A stretch of DNA of 32,565 bases, from positions 1-32,565 of the forward strand of contig JAJYRM010000044.1 in the NCBI GenBank assembly GCA_021794075.1, read 5' to 3'. The stretch is from Bacteroidota bacterium (GTDB taxonomy: Bacteria > Bacteroidota > Ignavibacteria > Kryptoniales > JAKASW01). The notes beneath the pieces were generated by a model that saw nothing but the letters and a program-made list of their open reading frames with translations, did not search any database and was not told where the DNA came from. Of the stretch, positions 15,148 through 23,244 are shown piece after piece. The first letter of the stretch is position 1; each line of letters starts with the position of its first letter. A program made the translations under genes and the position numbers.

Positions 15148-15675
15148 ATGGAGAAAGTCAATCCACCGTTCCGTTTGAATATAGAGAGTGGTATCGTAAG
15201 ACAGACGCTAATCGCCGCGTTCCTCATCCTTAGCATGTCAAACGCTGCCGCCCAGACAACCACGGCATTCGTTTCGGCGAACATAGTAATAAAAGGCCTC
15301 GTTTCGCTATCGACCGTTCGAAATCTCGATCTCGGGACAGTGGAACAGGGAATCACCCAGGTTGATGTGAACCCGATAACAGGAGGGGGCTCGGCGGCAT
15401 ACTTCACATTCGCTTCCTCGCCACACACTCCGATTATAGTGACTTACGCTTCCGACAAATTAATATCCGCGGGCAATTCGATAGCGTTCTCCGGCAAACT
15501 TGCGGGAAGTTCCTCCAGAGTTCAGACTCACGCCGTCCTCATCAACAACGGGACCGGCCTCGTCACAAACTCAAAAGGTAGATACCATTTCTGGGTAGGC
15601 GGCTCGGCAAAACTCTCCGCTGATCAGCCTCTTGGAGTCTATACCGGCGATTTCACAATGACTATCGCCTACTGA
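15148..15675 (+). CDS. Secreted DUF4402-like protein, paralog 2
   Basis: About 175 residues. A basic leader of about 20 residues precedes the hydrophobic TLIAAFLILSMSNAAAQ signal segment. The mature part repeats the family pattern: SANIVIKGLVSLSTVRNLDLG, DVNPITGGGSAAYFTF, then YHFWVGGSAKL and the ending GVYTGDFTMTIAY. The ATG at 15148 is chosen over an upstream TTG (15139); neither has a strong ribosome binding site. It lies about 100 bases after paralog 1 in the same direction and is likely co-transcribed. It is clearly related to paralog 1 but well diverged, so the duplication is old. Confidence 0.78.
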   Translation: MEKVNPPFRLNIESGIVRQTLIAAFLILSMSNAAAQTTTAFVSANIVIKGLVSLSTVRNLDLGTVEQGITQVDVNPITGGGSAAYFTFASSPHTPIIVTYASDKLISAGNSIAFSGKLAGSSSRVQTHAVLINNGTGLVTNSKGRYHFWVGGSAKLSADQPLGVYTGDFTMTIAY

Positions 15676-15934
15676 GCTCGACGCCGGAACCCATTTCCGC
15701 CGACCAGACTGCTCCCCCCAAAAAGGAACACCGATCAATGCGATAGAGCTGAATCACTCCAGATCTGTTTCATAGGAACTTTTCTGATTTTGCGCCTGAA
15801 TCGATTTGTTGACGGCGCACACACATCGCCTCCCAAGCTTGACTTTGTTAAGGGCGCGAGCTAAAATCGTACCAGGACGTTGCATCGGCAGTGACAGCGT
15901 CTGCTTGATTCCATCTTGGGTATTCAAAGGAGCA

Positions 15935-16447
15935 ATGGTGCAGCGAGTCGTGGTAGTAGGATTTCTGGCATTTTTTGGGATTTCAGCCGGGATGCCGGGC
16001 ATTTGCGCAGCGCAGTCAAACGCGAACACATCGCTCAGTGTAACAATTCAAATTGTGCAGGCAACAGCCGTGACCGCTTTCGACGGTATGCTGTTTGAAA
16101 ATTTCACCATTGCTGACGGGCTCCGGCAAAGTACGCACTCCAAGCAAGACAGTGGATTTCTCACCATCAACGGGCAACCCAGATCGCGAATAAGCGTTTC
16201 TATTCCGCCGATGGTTGTGCTTCACAGCGCCGCTGGTAGACCCATCGCGCTTTCGTCCGATATCACCGTTTGGAGCTCCGGCGATTCTGTAAGGGGAAGG
16301 AAACGCTCTTTCCCTTCCACTACCGGCGGGACGGCCTCGTTCGGTTCAAACGGGCTGCTCCGCTTTCACTTGGGAGGCTCCCTTCACACGGACTACACAT
16401 CCGCGGGATCATATAGCGGCAAGTATGTCATAACTCTCACATACTAA
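15935..16447 (+). CDS. Secreted DUF4402-like protein, paralog 3
   Basis: About 170 residues from ATG 15935. An in-frame GTG at 15938 fits the AAGGAG at 15928-15933 with more usual spacing, so either may be used. The signal peptide reads VVVVGFLAFFGISAGMPGICAAQ. The mature part is the most diverged of the three but keeps the ends of the fold: NTSLSVTIQIVQATAVTAFDG near its start, and LLRFHLGGSLHTDY with SAGSYSGKYVITLTY at its end. An upstream extension of the frame to 15806 is not favoured because it would bury the signal peptide. It is spaced about 260 bases from paralog 2, so it may have its own promoter. Confidence 0.72.
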   Translation: MVQRVVVVGFLAFFGISAGMPGICAAQSNANTSLSVTIQIVQATAVTAFDGMLFENFTIADGLRQSTHSKQDSGFLTINGQPRSRISVSIPPMVVLHSAAGRPIALSSDITVWSSGDSVRGRKRSFPSTTGGTASFGSNGLLRFHLGGSLHTDYTSAGSYSGKYVITLTY

Positions 16448-16449
16448 GC

Positions 16450-16463
16450 ACCCCCGAAGGGGT
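16450..16463 (+). terminator. Weak hairpin after the third DUF4402 gene
   Basis: ACCCC-CGAA-GGGGT forms a 5-bp GC-rich stem six bases... directly downstream of the stop codon. Only a short T-poor tail follows (CGACTTTCC), so as an intrinsic terminator it is weak. The remaining 220 bases to plsY show no gene. Confidence 0.25.
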
Positions 16464-16681
16464 CGACTTTCCAGACCGAGAATCAGACTGAGGTCTTTCG
16501 GTACTCTCCCAATGATGGCATAACTCCTTCTACCGCGTCTTCCCCGCGCGTTCGAAGTGAAATCACCCCGCCATGCAAGGATCGCCTCACCACCAAAACT
16601 TTCGGCGATGACTTCCATGCCGCTCCCATGTCGGCCTTCCAGGAGGATTGAAATTCAGTCCCTTTTTGCATAATATTCCAA

Positions 16682-17251
16682 ATGTTAGGACTAAGCGCCG
16701 CCATTGTATCTTACCTGGTTGGATCATTTCCGACGGCCTACGTGATTGGGAAGCACTTTCGAAAAATAGATCTTTCAAGGAACGGAAGCGGGAATTTAGG
16801 CGCCATGAACGCTTATGAAGTCACCGGTTCAAAGTCCATAGGGATCGTCGTCGCCTTAATTGATATGTCCAAAGGATTCTTGGTGACTTCCCTTTCCTTC
16901 TGGAATTATGGAATAATAATAGGTTTGACCGCCGCGCTCTTTGTTGTGATCGGACACAATTATTCTTTGTATGTGGGTTTCAAAGGCGGACGGGGACTCG
17001 CGACAGCGGCGGGAGCGCTATTGGTTCTTCAACCGCTAGCAGTGCCTCTGTACCTGTTCATCTATTTCATGCTGAGGATGCTCAGCGTTAAGTTGTACTT
17101 ATCGAGTGTTATCGGGATAGCGCTCGCGTCTGTACCTTTATTTGTGAAAATGTATCCGGCGCCGGTGCCTCTAATGCTTTCCGCCGGTTTAATCTTGGCT
17201 GTACTCTCTAAACATCTTACACCATTGAAGACAGAGATAAAGGATGCTTAA
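16682..17251 (+). CDS. plsY: Glycerol-3-phosphate acyltransferase PlsY
   Basis: A 189-residue polytopic membrane protein with several hydrophobic helices. PlsY transfers an acyl group from acyl phosphate to glycerol 3-phosphate, the first step of phospholipid synthesis in many bacteria. Seen motifs are IVSYLVGSFPTAYVIGK, NGSGNLGAMNAYEVTGSK (motif 1), IDMSKGF (the conserved Lys-Gly of motif 2), and GHNYSLYVGFKGGRGLATAAG (motif 3). The usual GATN of motif 1 reads GAMN here, and GGKG reads GGRG, so it is a somewhat divergent member. Length is normal. Its end overlaps htrA by eight bases. No clear ribosome binding site precedes the ATG. Confidence 0.88.
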   Translation: MLGLSAAIVSYLVGSFPTAYVIGKHFRKIDLSRNGSGNLGAMNAYEVTGSKSIGIVVALIDMSKGFLVTSLSFWNYGIIIGLTAALFVVIGHNYSLYVGFKGGRGLATAAGALLVLQPLAVPLYLFIYFMLRMLSVKLYLSSVIGIALASVPLFVKMYPAPVPLMLSAGLILAVLSKHLTPLKTEIKDA

Positions 17252-18449
17252 AAGAATTTCATTCACGCGATTCGACTCTTACAAGACGCGGCTTCAACAA
17301 GACCGGGAATCGCGATTCTTTTCACGCCTCGTCGCGGTCGCACTTTTTGTCACACTTCTATCTGGCAATCTCGTCGCGGCACAACGCGCGGCTGCCAATG
17401 ATGATCCTACGAGCAGCAGACAAACGGCAATTACAAAGGCCGTGCGGGAAGTTAGCCCGGCAGTCGTCGGAATCAACGTTACGGCGGTGCAGGAACAGCA
17501 AAGCCCGTTCTCGATGAACGACCCTATGCTGCGGGAGTTCTTCGGTAACGATCCCTTCTTCAGGCAATTCTTCGGTTCTCAGAAAATCGAAGTACGGAGT
17601 CTCGGATCAGGATTCGTGATTTCGCCTGACGGTTACATTGTCACAAACGAACATGTGGTGAAGAACGCGACGAAGATTATCGTGACGATGACCGACGGAA
17701 GTAAGCGAAGCGCAACTATAATCGGCCAGGATGATCAGGCGGATGTCGCGCTTCTCAAGATCGACGGACACAACCTCCCCTACTGCAAACTAGGAGACAG
17801 CGACAGCATACTCGTCGGTGAATGGGTGGTCGCCTTCGGGAATCCATTCGGACTCTTCGACATAAACGATAAGCCGACCGTGACCGTAGGGGTCGTGAGT
17901 TCGCTCGGAATGAACCTGGCAAAGATCGGCTCCAGAAACTACAGCAACATGATCGAGACAGACGCCGCGATAAATCCCGGCAACTCGGGAGGCCCGCTCG
18001 TCGATGCGAACGGAAGGGTCATTGGTATGAATACAATGATATACACGGCGGGTGTAAGCAACGCTTACATAGGTTACGGTTTCGCGATTCCGATAAACAG
18101 AATAAAGCGCGTTGTGGAGGAACTTCGAAAGTACGGTAAGGTAAAACGAGACGCGTGGACAGGCCTGCAGCTTCAGTCCCTCGACGAACAGATGGCAAGG
18201 TACTTCGGACTCAGCGAGCCTACCGGCGCGCTTGTGAGCAACGTCGACTCCGGCAGCCCGGCAAGAAAAAACGGCTTCGAAGCGGGCGATCTCATACTGA
18301 AATACCAGGGCCGTCCGGTGAGAAGCGCGGGTTCCCTGCAATCGCAACTTGACGACTTAAGGCCCGGAGAGAAAATCACGTTCGAAATACTCCGCGACAA
18401 CAAGCTTTTGACAATAACACTTACGGTTGGAAGGAAACCCAAGAAATGA
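17244..18449 (+). CDS. HtrA/DegP-family serine protease with one PDZ domain
   Basis: A 401-residue periplasmic protease-chaperone of envelope quality control. A membrane or signal segment lies at about residues 30-47 (LVAVALFVTLLSGNLVAAQ). The trypsin-like domain shows the full triad: TNEHVV (His), QADVALLKI (Asp) and AINPGNSGGPLVD (Ser). A loop rich in Phe (FFGNDPFFRQFFGS) precedes the domain, as in DegP/DegS relatives. One PDZ domain follows (about 305-398: TGLQLQSLDEQM, GALVSNVDSGSPARKNGFEAGDLIL). Only one PDZ is present where DegP has two. It overlaps plsY by eight bases and purB by four (ATGA), so all are likely one operon. Confidence 0.94.
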   Translation: MLKRISFTRFDSYKTRLQQDRESRFFSRLVAVALFVTLLSGNLVAAQRAAANDDPTSSRQTAITKAVREVSPAVVGINVTAVQEQQSPFSMNDPMLREFFGNDPFFRQFFGSQKIEVRSLGSGFVISPDGYIVTNEHVVKNATKIIVTMTDGSKRSATIIGQDDQADVALLKIDGHNLPYCKLGDSDSILVGEWVVAFGNPFGLFDINDKPTVTVGVVSSLGMNLAKIGSRNYSNMIETDAAINPGNSGGPLVDANGRVIGMNTMIYTAGVSNAYIGYGFAIPINRIKRVVEELRKYGKVKRDAWTGLQLQSLDEQMARYFGLSEPTGALVSNVDSGSPARKNGFEAGDLILKYQGRPVRSAGSLQSQLDDLRPGEKITFEILRDNKLLTITLTVGRKPKK

Positions 18450-19744
18450 TAAAGAGATACTCTCCCGCGGAGATGAGCGGGGTCTGGAGTGAAGAGAATA
18501 AATTCACGATTTGGCTGGATGTTGAAATTGCGGCCATGGAAGCTCAGGCAAACCTCGGCAGGGTTCCTAAAGAAGCTGTCGAAGAGGTAAAGCGGAAGGC
18601 CAGGTTCGACGTCGCCAGGATCGACGAGATCGAAAGGACTGTCAAGCACGATGTCATAGCCTTTCTGACGAACGTCAGCGAGAACGTCGGCCCGGCAGCG
18701 CGCTTTGTGCACCTCGGCATGACGTCGTCCGATGTGCTCGATACCGCTTCAGCAATTCAGTTGAAGCAAGCCGGGGATATGATCCGGAAACATCTCACGG
18801 AGCTTCGTGATATGGTCGGCAAATTGAGCCTGAAATATAAGAACGTTCCGACGATAGGGCGCACTCATGGGATCCACGCTGAGCCCGTCACGTTTGGGCT
18901 GAAGATGGCAGTCTGGTACGATGAGCTCGGCCGTGACGTCGAACGTCTGAAGATTGCCAACGATGAAGTTTCGGTCGCCAAGATATCTGGAGCTGTAGGA
19001 ACTTTTTCACACATTTCGCCCGAGGTCGAAAAGTATGTCGCCAAAAAATTCGGCCTCCGTCCTTCGATTGCTTCGACACAGGTAATCCAGAGAGACCGGC
19101 ACGCTCAATTCATGACGGTGCTCGCAGTAGTCGCCGGCACTCTGGAGAAAATGGCCCTCGAGGTACGTCATCTTCAGCGCACCGAGGTGCTCGAAGCTGA
19201 GGAGCCATTCACAAGAGGCCAAAAAGGCTCTTCTGCAATGCCTCACAAGCGTAACCCTGTCAACTCGGAGCGAATATGCGGCATAGCCCGGCTCATCAGG
19301 TCGTACGCCATGTCCGCGCTCGAGAACCAGGCTCTCTGGCACGAAAGGGACATTTCACACTCCTCCGTCGAAAGAGTCATATTCCCAGACGCGACGCTGG
19401 GTCTCGATTTCATGATACTTGAATCGCAGAAGATTTTTAGAGACTTCGTGGTTTACCCAGAGAAGATGCAGAAGAACCTGCAGATTACGCACGGCCTGTT
19501 CTTCTCTGAAGACGTTCTCCTTAAGCTCATCGAAAAGGGGCTGACTCGTGAACAGGCGTACGCGCTTGTGCAGAGGAACGCGATGCACTGCTGGGAAACC
19601 GGAGAAGATTTCCTGACGGCGCTTGCCAACGATCATGAAGTCGCCGAGAAGATTACACGCACTGAGCTCGAGAAGGTCTTCGACCTTAATTCGCTGCTTG
19701 GAAACGTGGATTACATTTACAAGAGTCTTGGTCTTAAAGAATGA
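18446..19744 (+). CDS. purB: Adenylosuccinate lyase
   Basis: A 432-residue enzyme of the fumarase/aspartase superfamily. It splits SAICAR and adenylosuccinate, releasing fumarate, in two steps of purine synthesis. Seen motifs are HLGMTSSDVLDT, PTIGRTHGIHAEPVTFG with the catalytic His, and the signature KGSSAMPHKRNPVNSE. The start SPAEMSGVWSEENKF is typical for the bacterial enzyme of this size. The ATG overlaps the htrA stop (ATGA) and the stop overlaps the next ATG in the same way, so translation is probably coupled along the operon. Confidence 0.97.
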   Translation: MIKRYSPAEMSGVWSEENKFTIWLDVEIAAMEAQANLGRVPKEAVEEVKRKARFDVARIDEIERTVKHDVIAFLTNVSENVGPAARFVHLGMTSSDVLDTASAIQLKQAGDMIRKHLTELRDMVGKLSLKYKNVPTIGRTHGIHAEPVTFGLKMAVWYDELGRDVERLKIANDEVSVAKISGAVGTFSHISPEVEKYVAKKFGLRPSIASTQVIQRDRHAQFMTVLAVVAGTLEKMALEVRHLQRTEVLEAEEPFTRGQKGSSAMPHKRNPVNSERICGIARLIRSYAMSALENQALWHERDISHSSVERVIFPDATLGLDFMILESQKIFRDFVVYPEKMQKNLQITHGLFFSEDVLLKLIEKGLTREQAYALVQRNAMHCWETGEDFLTALANDHEVAEKITRTELEKVFDLNSLLGNVDYIYKSLGLKE

Positions 19745-20058
19745 AATCTTCGTCGCTCATGCAAAACAAGCCTTTCCTGGTGTGGCTCGGTGGGTTCTAC
19801 GGGCTCCTCGTGGGATTGACTATTGCAATGGCGGCGCAGATCACATTTCTCAAGTTTTCAATGGGACCTATCAAGGCTATAACCCTGATAGTTCTGGCGG
19901 GGGGCTCGTCAGTCGCGGGCTCGCATCTCGTGAGCAAACTCCTTTTCCGTGATGACGAGCTCGTTCTCAGCAGGCCCCTTCACTATGTCCTTTTTTTCTC
20001 TCTGCTTCCGATACTCGTGCTGATACTTTCTATAGTTCTTTTTTTCAGTCCAAATTAG
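19741..20058 (+). CDS. Small three-helix membrane protein of unknown function
   Basis: 105 residues with three hydrophobic segments: about 11-33 (LVWLGGFYGLLVGLTIAMAAQ), about 42-60 (AITLIVLAGGSSVAGSH), and 80-103 (HYVLFFSLLPILVLILSIVLFF). A short charged loop (RDDELVLSRP) links the last two. It overlaps purB by four bases, so it is translated with it. I do not recognise a family. A housekeeping accessory role is only inferred from the operon position. Confidence 0.7.
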   Translation: MKSSSLMQNKPFLVWLGGFYGLLVGLTIAMAAQITFLKFSMGPIKAITLIVLAGGSSVAGSHLVSKLLFRDDELVLSRPLHYVLFFSLLPILVLILSIVLFFSPN

Positions 20059-20220
20059 GAAATCTAGCGCGTGACTCGCCGGAAGACCCCGGCTGCCACG
20101 CCACCATGATCGACATGAGTATCGGGATTCATACTCTCTTTCTCAGCAAGGACGCGAAGGCAATAAAGATGTAAGATACAGATAAACAAACCATTCCGTT
20201 ACATACTAAACCGGGAGCTC

Positions 20221-21744
20221 ATGATGCCAAAAGCATTTAGGAATCTCATCGGCGGCAAGGAAACAGACGCCATATCGGGAAGAACATTCGAGAACCGAAA
20301 TCCGGCCGAGTGGGACGAAGTTGTAGGGATATTTCCGAAGAGCGACGCCAGAGACGTCGACGCGGCGGTGGACGCAGCAAGACAAGCTTTCAAAGAGTGG
20401 AGTCTTTACCCTGCTCCGCGAAGGGGGGACATAGTCAAAAAGGCGGGCGACATCATGGTAGCTCGTAAGGACGAAATCGCCAGTGAAATGACGCGAGAGA
20501 TGGGGAAGGTCCTTCTCGAGACTCGCGGTGACGTCCAGGAAGGGATAGACACAGCATTCTACTCGGCAAGCGAAGGCAGACGGATGTTCGGTGTCACGGC
20601 GCCAAGCGAGCTGAAAGACAAATTCACAATGTCCATGAAGGTTCCGGTCGGCGTCGCGGGAGTGATCAGCCCGTGGAACTTCCCAATGGCAATCCCGACA
20701 TGGAAGATTTTCCCCGCGCTCGTTTCGGGAGATACAATCGTATTCAAACCTGCCTCCGACACGCCGAAGACCGCTGCTACGCTAGTGGAGATTCTCGTTG
20801 AGGCGGGCGTGCCCGACGGCGTCGTTAATATAGTTCATGGAGGAGGCAACGAAGTCGGGATCGCGATCGTGGAACACCAGGATGTCGAACTTGTGAGCTT
20901 TACGGGATCGACGGCCGTTGGGAAGAAAATTTCCGAAATCGCGTCAAAGTCTCTCAAGCGCGTCTCGCTTGAGCTCGGAGGGAAAAACGCTGAAATAGTA
21001 ATGGACGACGCGAACCTCGAATTGGCGCTCGACGGAGTGCTGTGGGGAGCTTTCGGAACAACCGGACAGAGATGCACCGCGACCAGTCGCCTGATAGTTC
21101 ACGAGAAAATATACGAGAAGTTTATCGACATGCTGGCTGAGCGCGCCTCAAAGCTGAGACTCGGAAACGGACTTGACGAATCGGTGGAAGTCGGCCCTTG
21201 CGTCAACGAAGCGCAGCGCGCGAAAGTGCATTCTTACGTTGAGATCGGCAGGAAAGAAGGCGCGAGGCTTGTCATCGGTGGCGAGGCGGCAACTGGAGGC
21301 AATCTCGACAAAGGGTGGTTCTACAAGCCGACGATATTTGCGGACGTGACACCGGGAATGACGATCGCCCGCGAAGAGATTTTCGGCCCAGTGCTGAGCG
21401 TCATGAAGGCCGGATCTATTGAGCACGCGATCGAACTTCTCAACGGGACCATTTACGGATTGAGTTCCGCCGTCTACACCAGGAACATAAATCACGCGTT
21501 CAAAGCGATACGCGACATTAAAGCGGGGATAACTTACATAAACGCGCCGACAATCGGCGCGGAGACGCACATGCCGTTCGGCGGAGTCAAACAGACCGGG
21601 AACGGCCACCGCGAGGGCGGCGCGAGCGCCTTCGACTTCTTCACGGAGACAAAAACCGTCTACGTCGATTATAGTGACAGGCTGCAGCGAGCACAAATAG
21701 ACACATATTCCGACAACCCCGGCAACAACCGGAAGAACAACTAA
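20221..21744 (+). CDS. NAD(P)-dependent aldehyde dehydrogenase, likely 2-aminoadipate semialdehyde dehydrogenase
   Basis: A 507-residue ALDH with VISPWNFPMAIPTWKIFPAL, the FTGSTAVGKKI nucleotide loop, catalytic Glu in LELGGKNAEIV, nucleophile Cys in TTGQRCTATSRLIVH and the late EEIFGPVLSV and MPFGGVKQTGNGHREGG motifs. Substrate is inferred from the partner gene 18 bases downstream, an L-lysine 6-transaminase. That enzyme would make 2-aminoadipate 6-semialdehyde (or its cyclic imine), which this enzyme would oxidise to 2-aminoadipate. Family similarity alone would also allow other semialdehydes. A GGGAG precedes the ATG; a second ATG follows at once. Confidence 0.9.
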   Translation: MMPKAFRNLIGGKETDAISGRTFENRNPAEWDEVVGIFPKSDARDVDAAVDAARQAFKEWSLYPAPRRGDIVKKAGDIMVARKDEIASEMTREMGKVLLETRGDVQEGIDTAFYSASEGRRMFGVTAPSELKDKFTMSMKVPVGVAGVISPWNFPMAIPTWKIFPALVSGDTIVFKPASDTPKTAATLVEILVEAGVPDGVVNIVHGGGNEVGIAIVEHQDVELVSFTGSTAVGKKISEIASKSLKRVSLELGGKNAEIVMDDANLELALDGVLWGAFGTTGQRCTATSRLIVHEKIYEKFIDMLAERASKLRLGNGLDESVEVGPCVNEAQRAKVHSYVEIGRKEGARLVIGGEAATGGNLDKGWFYKPTIFADVTPGMTIAREEIFGPVLSVMKAGSIEHAIELLNGTIYGLSSAVYTRNINHAFKAIRDIKAGITYINAPTIGAETHMPFGGVKQTGNGHREGGASAFDFFTETKTVYVDYSDRLQRAQIDTYSDNPGNNRKNN

Positions 21745-21762
21745 ACTCCCAAAAGGTGATTT

Positions 21763-23178
21763 ATGACAATGAATGACACACAAAACAGAGCCGCCGGCGC
21801 GAGAGAAAAGGAGCACGATGTCAGCGCGGGCACTATCGCCTACTCCGCAAGCGTGACCCCGGAAAGAGTCATGGATATCCTCCGCAAACATCTCCTTGTT
21901 GACGGCTTCGACATCATTTTCGACCTGAAGCGAAGCAAAGGATCGTATGTGTTCGATTCAAAAAGGAAGAAATACTTCCTCGACTTCTTCACATTCTTTG
22001 CCTCGTCCCCCGTCGGATTCAACCACCCGAGAATGACGACACCTGAGTTCCTCGAGAAACTTGCGAGGGTCTCCGTGCATAAACCTTCGAGCTCGGACTC
22101 ATACACGGTAGAAATGGCCGAGTTCATGGATACCTTTTCCAAGGTCGCGATTCCGGATTACCTCCCGCATGCTTTTCTCATCGAGGGAGGCGGACTCGCT
22201 GTCGAGAACGCGCTGAAAGCGGCTTTCGACTATAGGATGAGAAAAAATCTGGTGAGCGGAATATATAAGACTGACAACGATGAAGACAGGTTGAAGGTAA
22301 TCCACTTCAGACGCGCGTTCCACGGACGCACCGGCTATACGCTTTCACTGACAAACACAGATCCCATCAAGACAAAATACTTCCCAAAATTCAGGTGGCC
22401 GCGCGTTCACAATCCAGCCGCGCGATTTCCGCTCAACGAGGAGAACCTCAACTTCGTCAAACATGAGGAAGAAATCGCGATTAGCCAGATAAAGCAGGCG
22501 ATAACGGAATTCGGGAAGGACATCGCCGCCCTGATAATCGAACCTATACAGGCGGAGGGGGGCGACAATCACTTCCGCAAGGAATTCTTTGAGAAGCTTC
22601 GCGAAATTTGCTCCGAGAATGACATCATCATGATTATGGACGAGGTGCAAACAGGCATAGGGCTGACGGGCAAGATGTGGGCACACCAGCATTTTATCGA
22701 GCCAGACGCAATATCGTTCGGCAAAAAAACCCAGGTTTGCGGCGTGCTCGCCGGCAGGAAATTCGACGAGCTGGATGACAACGTATTCACCACACCCGGA
22801 AGACTCAACAGCACCTTCGGGGGCAACCTGACGGACATGGTACGCTTCACGAAATTCCTTGAGATAATCAACGAGGAACGGCTGGTCGAGAACGCGGCAA
22901 AGGTGGGAGAATATTTATTGAAGAGAATCTCAGAGATGAGTGAGGACTACCAATCGCTTGTCATTAATCCTCGAGGACTAGGCTTGTTCTGCGCGTTCGA
23001 TATGCCTTCCGCGGAGAAGAGACTGGAACTGCGGCGCAGGGTGTTCGACAAGGGGCTGTTGCTAATTGGATGCGGCGAGCGCACGATACGCTTCAGACCG
23101 CCGTTAAACTTAAGCCAACCTGAAGTCGATGAGGGAATAGAGATAATCCTGAAATCTCTGTCGGAGATAAAAGCTTAG
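21763..23178 (+). CDS. lat: L-lysine 6-transaminase (lysine epsilon-aminotransferase)
   Basis: A 471-residue class III PLP-dependent aminotransferase. It moves the epsilon-amino group of lysine to 2-oxoglutarate. Specific signs are FLDFFTFFASSPVGFNHPRM, LIEGGGLAVENALKAAFDYR, MDEVQTGIGLTGKMWAHQH, the PLP-binding Lys in ISFGKKTQVCG and PGRLNSTFGGNLTDMVR. These follow the pattern I know for lysine 6-transaminases more than for ornithine or GABA enzymes. A stretch of about 30 residues precedes the start of the conserved fold. The start ATG follows AAGGTG. With the preceding dehydrogenase it forms a two-gene lysine catabolic unit. Confidence 0.93.
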   Translation: MTMNDTQNRAAGAREKEHDVSAGTIAYSASVTPERVMDILRKHLLVDGFDIIFDLKRSKGSYVFDSKRKKYFLDFFTFFASSPVGFNHPRMTTPEFLEKLARVSVHKPSSSDSYTVEMAEFMDTFSKVAIPDYLPHAFLIEGGGLAVENALKAAFDYRMRKNLVSGIYKTDNDEDRLKVIHFRRAFHGRTGYTLSLTNTDPIKTKYFPKFRWPRVHNPAARFPLNEENLNFVKHEEEIAISQIKQAITEFGKDIAALIIEPIQAEGGDNHFRKEFFEKLREICSENDIIMIMDEVQTGIGLTGKMWAHQHFIEPDAISFGKKTQVCGVLAGRKFDELDDNVFTTPGRLNSTFGGNLTDMVRFTKFLEIINEERLVENAAKVGEYLLKRISEMSEDYQSLVINPRGLGLFCAFDMPSAEKRLELRRRVFDKGLLLIGCGERTIRFRPPLNLSQPEVDEGIEIILKSLSEIKA

Positions 23179-23189
23179 TGTGCAATCCA

Positions 23190-23235
23190 AAGTGTGGCCG
23201 TTTACTCCTAAAACCAAGAGTCGACGGTCACACTT
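23190..23235. terminator. Hairpin between the convergent lat and sensor genes
   Basis: AAGTGTGGCCG (23190-23200) pairs with CGGTCACACTT (23225-23235) over 11 bp with one G-U pair and a 24-base loop. It lies exactly between two converging genes and could serve both directions. No strong T run follows on either strand, so termination here might need Rho. The loop is large for an intrinsic terminator. Confidence 0.4.
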
Positions 23236-23244
23236 CATTCTTCA

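Noticed and set aside
15806-15934. Upstream extension of the third DUF4402 gene
   Set aside because: It would put about 43 residues before the signal peptide; the AAGGAG directly before 15935 marks the real start.
21148-21891. 247-residue minus-strand open frame
   Set aside because: It is antisense to the aldehyde dehydrogenase and the start of lat; it is a shadow of high-GC third positions.
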